A program made the translations under genes and the position numbers. Positions 39,500 to 49,057 of a stretch of 64,000 nucleotides of DNA are shown piece after piece. The stretch lies in assembly GCF_002327085.1 (NCBI RefSeq), contig NZ_CP023429.1:682001-746000 (forward strand), in the 5' to 3' direction. The notes under the pieces were generated by a model that saw only the letters and a program-made list of their open reading frames with translations, ran no database searches and was not told the DNA's origin. Numbering within the stretch: the first letter of the stretch is position 1; the number at the start of each line of letters is the position of its first letter. The DNA comes from Neisseria weixii (GTDB taxonomy: Bacteria > Pseudomonadota > Gammaproteobacteria > Burkholderiales > Neisseriaceae).

Positions 39500-39589
39500 T
39501 GGTGCCCGGAGCCGGAATCGAACCGGCACGACCTGTTTAGGGTCGACGGATTTTAAGTCCGTTGTGTCTACCTATTTCACCACCCGGGC
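39500..39589 (-). tRNA. tRNA-Leu(TAA), likely ICE attachment site
   Basis: Minus strand starts GCCCGGGTGGTGAAATAGG, has anticodon TAA in CTTAAAA, a long variable arm and encoded CCA end. Its 3' end faces the integrase gene, the usual attB/attR position. Confidence 0.95.
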
Positions 39590-39620
39590 AATAGTTTTAT
39601 CGGAATAAAACTATTGAAAG

Positions 39621-39694
39621 TGGAGGCGGGAGTCGGAATCGAACCGGCGTAGACGGATTTGCAATCCGCTGCATAACCACTTTGCTATCCCGCC
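39621..39694 (-). tRNA. tRNA-Cys(GCA)
   Basis: Minus strand GGCGGGATAGCAAAGTGG, anticodon GCA in TTGCAAA, GGTTCGATTCC T-arm and encoded CCA. Confidence 0.95.
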
Positions 39695-39734
39695 ATAATA
39701 AAAAAGTTGCTTTATTTCAAACAACTTTGTTATT

Positions 39735-39810
39735 TGGAGCGGGAAACGAGTCTCGAACTCGCGACCTCAACCTTGGCAAGGTTGCGCTCTACCAACTGAG
39801 CTATTCCCGC
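39735..39810 (-). tRNA. tRNA-Gly(GCC), copy 1
   Basis: Minus strand GCGGGAATAGCTCAGTTGG, anticodon GCC in TTGCCAA, encoded CCA. Identical to the next two copies. Confidence 0.95.
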
Positions 39811-39827
39811 ATTTAATTAAATTTGAA

Positions 39828-39903
39828 TGGAGCGGGAAACGAGTCTCGAACTCGCGACCTCAACCTTGGCAAGGTTGCGCTCTACCAACTGAGCTATTCC
39901 CGC
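39828..39903 (-). tRNA. tRNA-Gly(GCC), copy 2
   Basis: Identical to copy 1; the unit of tRNA plus spacer (93 bases) is tandemly repeated. Confidence 0.95.
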
Positions 39904-39920
39904 ATTTAATTAAATTTGAA

Positions 39921-39996
39921 TGGAGCGGGAAACGAGTCTCGAACTCGCGACCTCAACCTTGGCAAGGTTGCGCTCTACCAACTGAGCTATTCCCGC
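39921..39996 (-). tRNA. tRNA-Gly(GCC), copy 3
   Basis: Identical to copies 1 and 2. First transcribed of the cluster, after the pgsA gene on the same strand. Confidence 0.95.
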
Positions 39997-40089
39997 TCAA
40001 ATTTAATACTGATTGTTACACGCCGTAACAAGGAAGACGCTATTATTATGGATTTGATTCCAATCGTCAAGCTGTTTGCATCATTTTTT

Positions 40090-40662
40090 TCAACTTTTTT
40101 GCGCCATTTCTTTCCAAACCATTTTCAGGTAATAGAACATCGACCAAATCGTGAGCACGGATGCAATAAACATCAATATGTTACCAATCATGATTAAGTC
40201 GAAGCCGTGGAAATTAGGTAAGCCGATGAGCAGCAATAAGATGGCAGCCATTTGCGCGGTGGTTTTTAATTTGCCGATGGTGGCGACGGCCACGCTGTTG
40301 CGCCGTCCCATTTGTGCCATCCATTCGCGTAGTGCGGAAATGGTGATTTCGCGACCGATGATGATCATGGCGAAGATAACGTAAGTACGGTCAAGGCTAA
40401 CGAGCAGCAGTAGGGCGACGGCAACCATGAGTTTGTCGGCAACAGGATCGAGAAATGCGCCGAAGTCGGAAGTTTGTTTCCACAGGCGTGCTAAAAAGCC
40501 GTCAAACCAGTCGGTAATAGCAGCCACGGCAAAGATAATGGCGGCTGTCCAGTTGACGGTTTGAGGATCTGCCCAGTTTTCCGGCAGATAAAAAAGTATG
40601 GTAAATACCGGAATGAGCAAAACGCGCATCCAGGTGAGAAAAATGGGAATATTCCAAGGCAT
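40090..40662 (-). CDS. pgsA: CDP-diacylglycerol-glycerol-3-phosphate 3-phosphatidyltransferase
   Basis: 190 residues, several membrane segments, and the CDP-alcohol phosphotransferase motif in DWFDGFLARLWKQTSDFGAF LDPVADK-like text (D-G-x2-A-R-x8-G-x3-D-x3-D). Makes phosphatidylglycerol phosphate for phosphatidylglycerol and cardiolipin. The tRNA cluster lies downstream on the same strand and probably shares its transcript. Confidence 0.95.
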   Translation of the reverse strand: MPWNIPIFLTWMRVLLIPVFTILFYLPENWADPQTVNWTAAIIFAVAAITDWFDGFLARLWKQTSDFGAFLDPVADKLMVAVALLLLVSLDRTYVIFAMIIIGREITISALREWMAQMGRRNSVAVATIGKLKTTAQMAAILLLLIGLPNFHGFDLIMIGNILMFIASVLTIWSMFYYLKMVWKEMAQKS

Positions 40663-40787
40663 TGGGGCGACCTTTTCGGTAGGCTGGTGGTTCGCTTGAT
40701 ATCAAGTTGGCTATTATAGCGAATTTCATCGGCTACCGATAATCTCTGAGGGTAAAAATTCCGGCACGAAGCTCTGCGCAGGGTAGG

Positions 40788-41323
40788 TTAGATGATGCTG
40801 AAGTTTCGGTAGTGAGGTAGTAATTGTCGCTGCAATGGGTTGTCTAAAAATGCATGTAAGGCCGTCTGAAAAGCGTGCAGGTGGTGGCTATGGGGATTAT
40901 GCGGCAAATAGCGTGCGGCATAATAATGGGCGAGTAGGTCGGCCTGTTGTTCCATATTTAAGTCGCTGAAATGTTCGATGCCGTGTGGCGGAGGATAAAC
41001 ATAGGCTTTGCGGCGCACATAGCCGCCGACTGCCATCAGCAATATGCCGGCCCACCATGTTTTGAAACCGAGCTGATGCTGCCAAACATGGGTAAGTTCG
41101 TGAATGAGCCACATTTGATAGCTGTGGCCGGCCAGCGCGAAATCAGCAGGGCAGTTTTGGCGTGGGAAGTAAACGTTGCCGTTGGGGGCAATGGCCACAT
41201 TGATATCGGGTAGATAGGGAATGCCGCGATAGATTTTGACGCGGGCATAATCAATGCCGTCTGAAAAACACGGCGTGCCAATTCGACTTCGTTTGCCGTC
41301 AAGCGTCGCCAATGTTTACTCAC
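40788..41323 (-). CDS. zinc-peptidase-like protein (one homopolymer contraction)
   Basis: Starts GTG (41321-41323) as MSKHWRRLTANEVELARRVF. One added A in 41264-41268 restores SDGIDYARVKIYRGIPYLPD in one frame with LIHELTHVWQHQLG, an HExxH metal-binding motif, giving about 178 residues. Often annotated as vgr-related or hypothetical in Neisseria. The uptake sequence in the coding region is where the run lies. Overlaps the stop of the upstream DUF2062 gene. Confidence 0.75.
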
Positions 41324-41857
41324 GCGCTTCCTTTCGTTTGCGCCAATGATATTGGGTGCGCAATCGCCAGCCGACCAATACGGCGACGTAGCCGATTACG
41401 GCCAAAATAGAACCCAAAACCGGTACGCCGACTAACAAAGGTTTGCCCGCGCCCAACAGCCAAGTACCAAGCTCGCTGAAAAAATGTGTATCCGACCAGC
41501 TTGGAATTCCAGCGAGTCTGCTGCTTCCACACCCAAAATCAGCGAGCCGATTTTATAGGCGGTGTAGTAGAGCGGCATATAGGTAATAGGGTTGGTGTAA
41601 AGCGTGCTGAACACGGCCACCGGCAGGTTGGTACGCAAGAAATAGGCAACAATCAGTGCGCTCAGCATTTGGGTGGGGCCGGGCATTAAGCCGCAAAACA
41701 TCCCGACCGCCACCGATACCGCAGCTTGACGGCGGTTGAGCGTCCAGAAATAGGGTTTGTCAAACAGTGGTGCAAAAGGCTTGCTCCAGCGCGATGAGAA
41801 AATCTGCTGGCGGTTGGGAAGTTTTTGGCGTAAACCGTTGGACTTGGGTTGGTTCAT
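41316..41857 (-). CDS. DUF2062 membrane protein (one homopolymer contraction)
   Basis: MNQPKSNGLRQKLPNRQQIF then RRQAAVSVAVGMFCGLMPGP and TNLPVAVFSTLYTNPITYMP are DUF2062 traits. One added G at 41503-41504 restores the tail (PSWSDTHFFSELGTWLLGAG, VGVPVLGSILAVIGYVAVLV) ending RTQYHWRKRKEARE at 41316; about 180 residues. Membrane protein of unknown function. Confidence 0.8.
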
Positions 41858-41976
41858 GGATGGGTGTTGGAGTGAAACATACGGCGTAATATGGTGGATT
41901 GTAGCTGAATTTTAAAGAGAAGGCCGTTTGAAAAAAATAAGCCTCGTTAAAGTTTGCCTAAATTACAGATGTTAAA

Positions 41977-42012
41977 AGGCCGTCTGAAAAAATTTTCTTT
42001 CAGACGGCCTTG
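41977..42012. terminator. inverted AG-DUS pair
   Basis: AAGGCCGTCTGAAA faces TTTCAGACGGCCTT; ends the ccoG-fixH transcript. Confidence 0.75.
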
Positions 42013-42016
42013 AGTT

Positions 42017-42601
42017 TTACTGACCGTTATCCGTACCGAAGAGTTTATCCATCGGGGTCAGATTAATGGCATTACCTTGGCTGGTGATCCATTTGTTTTC
42101 CACGCGCCAGATACCGGCTGTGTCAGCTACACGCACATACCAGTGATTGGTGACAGGTAAAGGTTTGAATACGGCTTCGTATTCCATGCGGTCGGCAGCT
42201 CCGTTGCTTTCCACTGCTTTGAGCGTGATGGTCTGGTCTTCCGCTTTTTTGGCCGGATGCATCAATTGCAGTTGAACCGGCTGCTTAGTATCGAAATCGC
42301 CACTGACAAATACTTTGGCTTTATCCATATCCGGGCTGATCAATACCTGCGCCTGAATGTGGCGTTTGACTGCTTCTTCATCGCGATGCAATTCAATTCC
42401 GATGTGTTTGCCGTCTTTGTAGTAATCGTCGGATACCAAGTCGGTCATGTTTTGCTTGGCAACAAAAAACATGGATACGCTGGCAATCACCACAAAAATC
42501 GGGCCGACCATCAGAAACCACGGCCAGAAGTTTTTATACCAAGGTTGGACATTTTTTTTCTGTGGCACATTACTCTCCGATAAAGGTTGCTTCTTCTTCA
42601 A
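42017..42601 (-). CDS. ccoH: FixH/CcoH-like protein
   Basis: 194 residues: an N-terminal cytoplasmic part, one membrane segment (FLMVGPIFVVIASVSMFFV) and a periplasmic domain with DDYYKDGKHIGIELHRDEEA and NHWYVRVADTAGIWRVENKW. FixH/CcoH assists assembly of cbb3 cytochrome oxidase with CcoG. Overlaps the ccoG 3' end by 32 bases. Confidence 0.85.
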   Translation of the reverse strand: MKKKQPLSESNVPQKKNVQPWYKNFWPWFLMVGPIFVVIASVSMFFVAKQNMTDLVSDDYYKDGKHIGIELHRDEEAVKRHIQAQVLISPDMDKAKVFVSGDFDTKQPVQLQLMHPAKKAEDQTITLKAVESNGAADRMEYEAVFKPLPVTNHWYVRVADTAGIWRVENKWITSQGNAINLTPMDKLFGTDNGQ

Positions 42602-44099
42602 TCACCACTTTATCCGAATCGGCTTTGCCTGATTCTTGGTAAACGAAGGTAAATTCAATAGGGTGGCTGCCTTTGTCGGCATATTCCGGAATGGTGGAGA
42701 CTTGCACCGGAATCGTGATGGTTTCACGGGCAGGCAGTTTCAAGCCTTCTTCCGGTAAGCCGGTTAATGTGATTTCTTCGAAGCCTTTGACGCTTGCGGT
42801 CAAAACTTGGTCATATTCGCTGTTGTTGATGATGCGCAGATTATACGCATTTTCCAGCCAGCCTTGGTTGTTTTCACGAACCATTACGCCGCGGTCTTTC
42901 AAGATATCCACTTCAACCATTTTGCGGGTAGAAATACCGGTGATAAAGGCAATAATCACGACGGCCAATACTGCGCCGTAACCGGCTACGCGTGGGCGCT
43001 TCAAGCGTTTCTTGATGTCGGATTCAGGATACTCATGTTCCAATGCGCCTTCAGTGGTGTAACGGATCAGGCCGCGCGGATAGTTCATTTTATCCATGAT
43101 TTCATCGCAGGCATCAATACAGGCGGCGCAACCGATACATTGGTATTGCAGACCGTCGCGGATGTCGATGCCGACCGGACATACCTGTACGCACATATTA
43201 CAGTTGATACAGTCACCCAGCGGGGTTTCTTCGCGCGAAACACTTTTCTTACGCGCACCACGCGGCTCACCGCGTTCGTAATCGTAAGAAATAATCAGCG
43301 TGTCTTTGTCAAACATGGCGCTTTGGAAGCGGGCGTAAGGGCACATGTGCAGACACACTTTTTCACGCATGATGTGCGCCATGAAGAAGGTCATGAATCC
43401 GTAGAAGGCTGCGGCAAACATAGCCCCGCCGCCTGCCGAGCCGTTAAACAAAGCCGGTACAAATTCGCGAATCGGCGTGAACCAACCGGCAAAGGTAATG
43501 CCTGTCCAAGCGCAGAACAGGAAAATTAGCAGATATTTAGTCGTTTTAATACGGATTTTGGTGAAATTCCACGGCGATTTGTCCAGCTTCAGGCGTTTGT
43601 TGCGGTCGCCTTCGACTGAGTTGTCAATCCACAGCATAATTTCGGTATAAACTGTTTGTGGGCAAGAATAACCGCACCACAAGCGGCCGGCGATGGTTGT
43701 CCACCAAAACAGGCCGAAGGCGCAAATTATCAGCAATAATGCCAGGTAAATCAAGTCGCCCATGCCCAGAGACAAGCCGAAGATATAGAAATGGCGCTCG
43801 GGAATGTTAAACAATACCGCTTGGCGGTCAGACCAGTTAAACCATGGAATGATGTAAAATACGAATTGCGTGGCCAATACTGCGGCAATACGCAGTTTGG
43901 CAAAGCGGCCTTCGGCTTTTTTCGGGTGAATACGTTCGCCCACCGGATGAATTTGAATCGCAGCCGATTTCGGTTTGGCAGGTGTCGGCGGCGCTGATTT
44001 TTCCGTTTTGGCTTGCGCTTGGCTGTATTGTTTAGGCTCGGCTTGCGGCTCGTTCACATGATGTTCGGCGGCCGGGGTTGGTTTTTCTTCGGCAGACAT
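42570..44099 (-). CDS. ccoG: cytochrome cbb3 oxidase accessory protein CcoG
   Basis: 509 residues. Five to six membrane segments, and two 4Fe-4S motifs CINCNMCVQVCPVGIDIRDG and CIGCAACIDACDEIM; the C-terminal part is an Ig-like FixG domain. CcoG (FixG/RdxA) is thought to reduce copper for cbb3 oxidase assembly. Upstream of the regulator relic. Confidence 0.95.
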   Translation of the reverse strand: MSAEEKPTPAAEHHVNEPQAEPKQYSQAQAKTEKSAPPTPAKPKSAAIQIHPVGERIHPKKAEGRFAKLRIAAVLATQFVFYIIPWFNWSDRQAVLFNIPERHFYIFGLSLGMGDLIYLALLLIICAFGLFWWTTIAGRLWCGYSCPQTVYTEIMLWIDNSVEGDRNKRLKLDKSPWNFTKIRIKTTKYLLIFLFCAWTGITFAGWFTPIREFVPALFNGSAGGGAMFAAAFYGFMTFFMAHIMREKVCLHMCPYARFQSAMFDKDTLIISYDYERGEPRGARKKSVSREETPLGDCINCNMCVQVCPVGIDIRDGLQYQCIGCAACIDACDEIMDKMNYPRGLIRYTTEGALEHEYPESDIKKRLKRPRVAGYGAVLAVVIIAFITGISTRKMVEVDILKDRGVMVRENNQGWLENAYNLRIINNSEYDQVLTASVKGFEEITLTGLPEEGLKLPARETITIPVQVSTIPEYADKGSHPIEFTFVYQESGKADSDKVVIEEEATFIGE

Positions 44100-44276
44100 A
44101 GCTTGTTCCTTAATAAATATTAATATAATATTTTTTGATCATGGTGGTGTGTTTTGCAATCCATTTCAGACGGCCTAGGCAATCTGAAAAATGTTTGCAG
44201 CGGGAACTTTGTAATCATAACATTTTCTACTGCTCCTGCCGACCAAACTGCTTGCTGATATTTAGAAATTCATCTA

Positions 44277-44324
44277 ATGTTTTTTGAACTGATACAAAAA
44301 ATGTTTTTTGAACTGATACAAAAA
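44277..44324 (+). repeat. perfect 24-bp tandem duplication upstream of the regulator relic
   Basis: The unit beginning ATGTTTTTTGAACTGATACA occurs twice in a row (44277-44300, 44301-44324), ten bases before the ATG of the decayed MocR gene. MocR regulators bind direct repeats near their own start, so this could be an operator relic. Confidence 0.7.
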
Positions 44325-44333
44325 AAGATTTGT

Positions 44334-45626
44334 ATGAATCAATTGAAGCCTAAAGGCAATACCGCTGCCAATATTGCTCAATCCATTGAACAGCTTATCC
44401 GCCGCAAAGTGTGGTCTGAAGGCTACCGTTTGCCGACGGTGCGCAGTTTAGCTGATAGGTGTTAATCCCAATACGGTATCAGCCGCTTATAAACAATTGC
44501 GTGAAGCCGGCATCATCCATACCGATGGCAGCTGCGGCAGTTTTGTACCGCATAAAACTGAAATTCTTCACAGCGAAACCGCTGTTCCGCGGGGTTTGGT
44601 CGATTTGGCTTCGGGCAATGTCGATCGCCGCTTGTTGCCGCTGACGCCGGAATTGTTCGATCATTACAGCTTGAATGCCGATATGGGTAATTATGGCGAC
44701 CATCCTGAATTGATGAAATTTTTAAAAAAATGGTTGGCCGAATATATCGGCATTGAGAGCGAATTGATGTTGCTTTCTAGCAGCTTGGATATTATCGAGC
44801 GTATTCTCATGCAACGCTGCATCAGCGGCAGTAAAGTCTTGATTGGAGATCCATGCTGGCCGCCGCTGCCTGCGTTGTTGGCTACTTTACGGTTAGAAGC
44901 CGTGTCTTTACGGATGGATGATGAGAGGGCGGTGATACCTGAGCCATTGATCAATGATTTTTCTGTGGTGATTCTCACGCCGCGGGCGCATAGCCCGACC
45001 GGTATTAATTACAGCCGCGCGCGTTGGCAGCAATGGCAGGCATTTTTGAATCAGCGTGCTGCCTTGCTGATTGTCGATGACCATTGGGCGGCTTTAAGCC
45101 AGCAGCCTTTTCACGGCATGCAAGGTTTTGAAGGTGAATGGATATACACCACGTCTACCAGCAAATTTCTGGGCACCGATGCACGCATAGCGATTGCGGC
45201 CGGCAACAGCAATATCCTGCATGCCATGAAAAAGCGTTTCACCTTGGGGTCGCGTTGGATCAGCAAAATCCTGCAACATTTGACTTGGCAACTGTGGCGG
45301 CAGCTGGAAGGGGAGGCTATGTATAAAATTTCAGAAAACTATCGCATCCGCCGTTAAACCTTGTTTGCATGTTTGAATCAACACGGCATTTTTCTCTTGG
45401 GCAAAAATGGTGAAGGTTTCCATATTTGGCTGCCGGTGGTCAATGAAGTGCAGGTGATTCAGTTTTTGGCAGCAAAGGGCTGGGCGGTGCAAAGTTGTGC
45501 AGCATTTCACTTTGGTAAAAGCGGTTCGGTGCGCATTAGTTCAGCAATCTCGATTTGGCGGATTGCGCACGTTTGGCCGACGATATTGCCTCTACACTCA
45601 ATGCAGACCGTAAAACCATATATTGA
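44334..45626 (+). pseudogene. decayed MocR-type regulator (GntR plus aminotransferase)
   Basis: MNQLKPKGNTAANIAQSIEQ and LPTVRSLADR form a GntR winged helix, then a frame break at 44456-44463 where several bases are missing before GVNPNTVSAAYKQLREAG. The aminotransferase domain follows (SPTGINYSRARWQQW, LLIVDDHWAALS, TSTSKFLGTDARIAIAAG with a Lys). An in-frame TAA follows YRIRR (45355-45357) and a further break lies at A 45545-45546. The deletion and nonsense codon are not run errors, so this is a true pseudogene. Confidence 0.85.
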
Positions 45627-45632
45627 GTGTAG

Positions 45633-45675
45633 AGGCCGTCTGAAAATTTTCTGCATGGTTTTCAGACGGCCTTTG
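45633..45675. terminator. inverted AG-DUS pair
   Basis: AGGCCGTCTGAAAA faces TTTTCAGACGGCCT, Ts follow. Confidence 0.7.
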
Positions 45676-45771
45676 GTTTTGTCGCAATACTGTGCTTGAA
45701 AGCCCTGGAAAATAAAGCGATAATTCAAACCGTTTCCCCACATTCACATCTTTAAAAGAAAGAAGGTACTG

Positions 45772-47760
45772 ATGTCACAACTGGCAAACGCAATCCGCTT
45801 CCTTTCCGCAGACGCGGTACAAAAAGCCAACTCCGGCCATCCGGGTGCGCCGATGGGCATGGCTGAAATGGCCGAAGTTTTGTGGACGCAATATCTCAAC
45901 CACAATCCCGCCAATCCGAAATTCTACAACCGTGACCGCTTTGTGTTGTCTAACGGTCACGCGTCGATGATTTTATACAGCCTGTTGCACCTGACCGGTT
46001 ACGATGTTTCTATTGAAGATTTGAAAAACTTCCGCCAGCTTCACAGTAAAACCCCCGGTCACCCGGAATACGGCTACACCGATGGTGTGGAAACCACTAC
46101 CGGTCCGTTGGGTCAAGGTATTGCCAATGCAGTCGGCATGGCTTTGGCGGAGAAAATCTTGGCATCCGAGTTTAATAAAGACGGTTTGGAGATCGTCGAT
46201 CACTACACCTACGTGTTCTTGGGCGACGGCTGCTTGATGGAAGGCGTATCTCACGAAGCCTGCTCTTTGGCCGGTACTTTGGGCTTGGGCAAATTGATTG
46301 TTTTGTATGATGACAACAATATCTCCATCGACGGTAAAGTAGACGGCTGGTTTACCGAAGATATTCCGCAACGTTTTGCAAGCTACGGCTGGCATGTTGT
46401 CCCGAATGTCAACGGTCACGATACCGCTGCGATTCAGACGGCCATTGACGCTGCACGCGCTCAAACAGATAAGCCTTCTATCATCTGCTGCAAAACCTTA
46501 ATCGGTAAAGGTGCCGCAACCAAAGAAGGCAGCCACAAAACCCACGGTGCACCATTGGGCGCAGAAGAAATCGAAGCCACGCGCAAACATTTGGGCTGGG
46601 CGTATGCCGCGTTTGAAGTGCCGCAAGAAATTTATGAAGGTTGGGATGCCAAAGAAAAAGGCGCCCAATTGGAGAACGAATGGAACAAACTGTTTGCTGA
46701 ATACCAAAGCCGCTTCCCTGAAGAAGCTGCCGAATTCGTACGCCGCATGGAAAAAGAATTGCCGAAAGACTTCAACGCTTATGTTCAGACAGCCTTGAAA
46801 GAAGTGTGCGACAAAGCCGAAACCATCGCTACCCGCAAAGCCAGCCAAAACAGCATCGAAACTTTGGCCAAAGTATTGCCGGAATTTGTTGGTGGCTCGG
46901 CAGATTTGACTCCTTCTAACCTGACCGACTGGTCACACAGCAAAGCCGTTACTGCTCAAAACGGGGGCAATTATGTGCATTACGGCGTACGCGAGTTCGG
47001 CATGGCCGCCATCATGAACGGTATGGCACTGCACGGCGGCGTGAAACCTTTCGGCGCCACCTTCCTGATGTTCAGTGAATATCAACGCAACGCCTTGCGC
47101 ATGGCGGCACTGATGAAAATCAACCCGGTTTTCGTGTTTACCCACGATTCCATCGGTTTGGGCGAAGACGGCCCGACACACCAACCGGTCGAGCAAACTG
47201 CCACCTTGCGCCTGATTCCGAACATGGACGTATGGCGCCCTTGCGACACCGCCGAATCGCTGGTGGCATGGGCAGAAGCAGTCAAAGCTGCCGATCACCC
47301 GAGCAGCCTGATTTTCAGCCGTCAAAACTTGAAGTTCCTGCAACGCAGCGATGAACAATTGAACAACATCCAACGCGGCGGCTATGTGATCAGCGAAGCA
47401 CAAGGCGAGGCTAAAGCTGTGATCATCTCCACCGGTTCGGAAGTCGAATTGGCCTTGAATGCGCAAGCTGCTTTGGCTGAAGAAGGTATCGCCGTGCGCG
47501 TAGTGTCTATGCCGTCAACCAACGTGTTCGACCGCCAAGACGCCGCTTACCAAGCCGGCGTATTGCCGGCCAATCTGCCGCGCGTCGCAGTAGAAGCAGG
47601 CGTGACCGATGGTTGGTACAAATATGTCGGCTTAAACGGTAAAGTAGTCGGCCTCGACCGCTTCGGTGAATCAGCTCCGGCAAAATTGCTGTTTAAAGAG
47701 TTTGGCTTCACCACAGACAATGTGGTTGCAACCGTAAAATCTGTTTTGTCAGTAAAATAA
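45772..47760 (+). CDS. tktA: transketolase
   Basis: 662 residues, the usual length. [33 protein letters not shown] with the TPP GDG motif, DDNNISIDG and [19 protein letters not shown] are signature regions. TPP enzyme of the pentose phosphate pathway. GAAAGAAGG lies just before ATG 45772. Intact. Confidence 0.97.
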   Translation: MSQLANAIRFLSADAVQKANSGHPGAPMGMAEMAEVLWTQYLNHNPANPKFYNRDRFVLSNGHASMILYSLLHLTGYDVSIEDLKNFRQLHSKTPGHPEYGYTDGVETTTGPLGQGIANAVGMALAEKILASEFNKDGLEIVDHYTYVFLGDGCLMEGVSHEACSLAGTLGLGKLIVLYDDNNISIDGKVDGWFTEDIPQRFASYGWHVVPNVNGHDTAAIQTAIDAARAQTDKPSIICCKTLIGKGAATKEGSHKTHGAPLGAEEIEATRKHLGWAYAAFEVPQEIYEGWDAKEKGAQLENEWNKLFAEYQSRFPEEAAEFVRRMEKELPKDFNAYVQTALKEVCDKAETIATRKASQNSIETLAKVLPEFVGGSADLTPSNLTDWSHSKAVTAQNGGNYVHYGVREFGMAAIMNGMALHGGVKPFGATFLMFSEYQRNALRMAALMKINPVFVFTHDSIGLGEDGPTHQPVEQTATLRLIPNMDVWRPCDTAESLVAWAEAVKAADHPSSLIFSRQNLKFLQRSDEQLNNIQRGGYVISEAQGEAKAVIISTGSEVELALNAQAALAEEGIAVRVVSMPSTNVFDRQDAAYQAGVLPANLPRVAVEAGVTDGWYKYVGLNGKVVGLDRFGESAPAKLLFKEFGFTTDNVVATVKSVLSVK

Positions 47761-47768
47761 GTTTGAAC

Positions 47769-47803
47769 AAAGGCCGTCTGAAATATTTCAGACGGCCTTT
47801 TTA
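47769..47803. terminator. inverted AG-DUS pair after tktA
   Basis: AAAGGCCGTCTGAAA faces TTTCAGACGGCCTTT; terminates tktA and the convergent mutY. Confidence 0.8.
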
Positions 47804-47822
47804 TTGGGGTGAACCCGCAACA

Positions 47823-48874
47823 TTAAAATAAGCTTTTTTGTGCTTGATTGAGATAATTCAATAAGGGTTTGGGTAAACCATAAGCGGCCAAATCTTCTTG
47901 TGCGACCCACAGGCCGTCTGAAATCTTTTCAGACGGCCTTTCGTCTGTGGTAAACGGGGTAATCATCAAAAGACGATGGGTCAGGCGGTGTGTGAACGCG
48001 GCTTCTTCATTGAGGCTGTCTAAATCGAGATTTAGGGCTTCTTGGGTGTATTGGTATAAGCCTGTTAAGTGTTCAAAACACGGCACACAATACAGGCCGC
48101 CCCAAATGCCTTTGGTCGGGCGTTTATGCAGTAGGATTTGATTATCCTGGTTGCGTACGATCAGCCAATACAAAGACAGGGTGTGTACCTCGACTGCTGC
48201 TTTTTTTCGCGGCAATTCAGTAATGCGGTTTTGCTTTTTAGCTTGGCAAATGTCGTTCATCGGGCATTCGTGGCAAAGTGGTTTGGTGCGTTTGCACACG
48301 GTTGCACCCAAATCCATCAAGCCTTGGATATAAGCGGGCATATCGTTGTTTTTAGGCGGCAACAGGCTTTCGGCAAGCTGCCAGAGCTGATTTTCAAATT
48401 TCTTGTTTTGCAGATTGCCGTCAAGTGCATATACGCGGCACAACACACGTTTGACGTTGCCGTCTAATATGGTTTCACGCTGATTGAATGCAAAGGCGGA
48501 AATGGCGGCGGCAGTACTGCGACCGACGCCGCATAGGGTTTCCAATTCGATTCGCGTTTGCGGAAATTCGCCGCCGAATTGTTTTACCACTTGCTGGGCA
48601 GCTTTGTGCAAATTACGTGCGCGGCTATAATAGCCTAAGCCTGCCCATAGTGATAAAACCTCATCTTCGGCAGCATTGGCCAAGCTTTCAACATCAGGAA
48701 AGCGGTTCAGAAAGCGTGGATAATAATCCAATACGGTGGCCACTTGCGTTTGCTGGAGCATGATTTCCGACAACCAAACGGTGTAGGGGTTTTGGGTCTG
48801 CCAAGGTAGATGATGGCGGCCGTGTTGGCGTTGCCATTGAATAAGGCGGTCTGAAAAAGTAGGGGTTGGGGCAT
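47823..48874 (-). CDS. mutY: adenine DNA glycosylase MutY (one homopolymer contraction)
   Basis: About 350 residues from ATG 48874 once one A is added at 48854-48858: MPQPLLFSDRLIQWQRQHGR joins WLSEIMLQQTQVATVLDYYP. Helix-hairpin-helix LCGVGRSTAAAISAF, catalytic Asp in ETILDGNVKRVLCR, FeS cysteines CKRTKPLCHECPMNDIC, and a C-terminal NUDIX-like domain. Removes A opposite 8-oxoG. An inverted DUS pair at 47911-47940 is translated in the C-terminal domain as RPSEKISDGLW. Confidence 0.92.
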
Positions 48875-48962
48875 GGCTTCAGATTAAATCAGGAGGGTTT
48901 GCGTTGTATCAAAAATAGTTTAAAAACAGGGTGATATATTATAACATTTGGCAAAACTGAAA

Positions 48963-48991
48963 TTGACTTTCATCAGTAGTAGGACTATAAA
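48963..48991 (+). promoter_or_regulatory. sigma-70 promoter of the adh gene
   Basis: TTGACT (48963-48968) and TATAAA (48986-48991) are 17 bases apart, 66 bases before ATG 49058. Confidence 0.7.
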
Positions 48992-49057
48992 TAAGGTATA
49001 CTGTAATGTGAAGTTTCATCTTTTTTCGTTTCATCAAACAATAAAAGGAGCTGTACT

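Noticed and set aside
43096..43529. Long plus-strand ORFs opposite ccoG
   Set aside because: Shadows of the ccoG reading frame; the minus frame has clear ferredoxin motifs.
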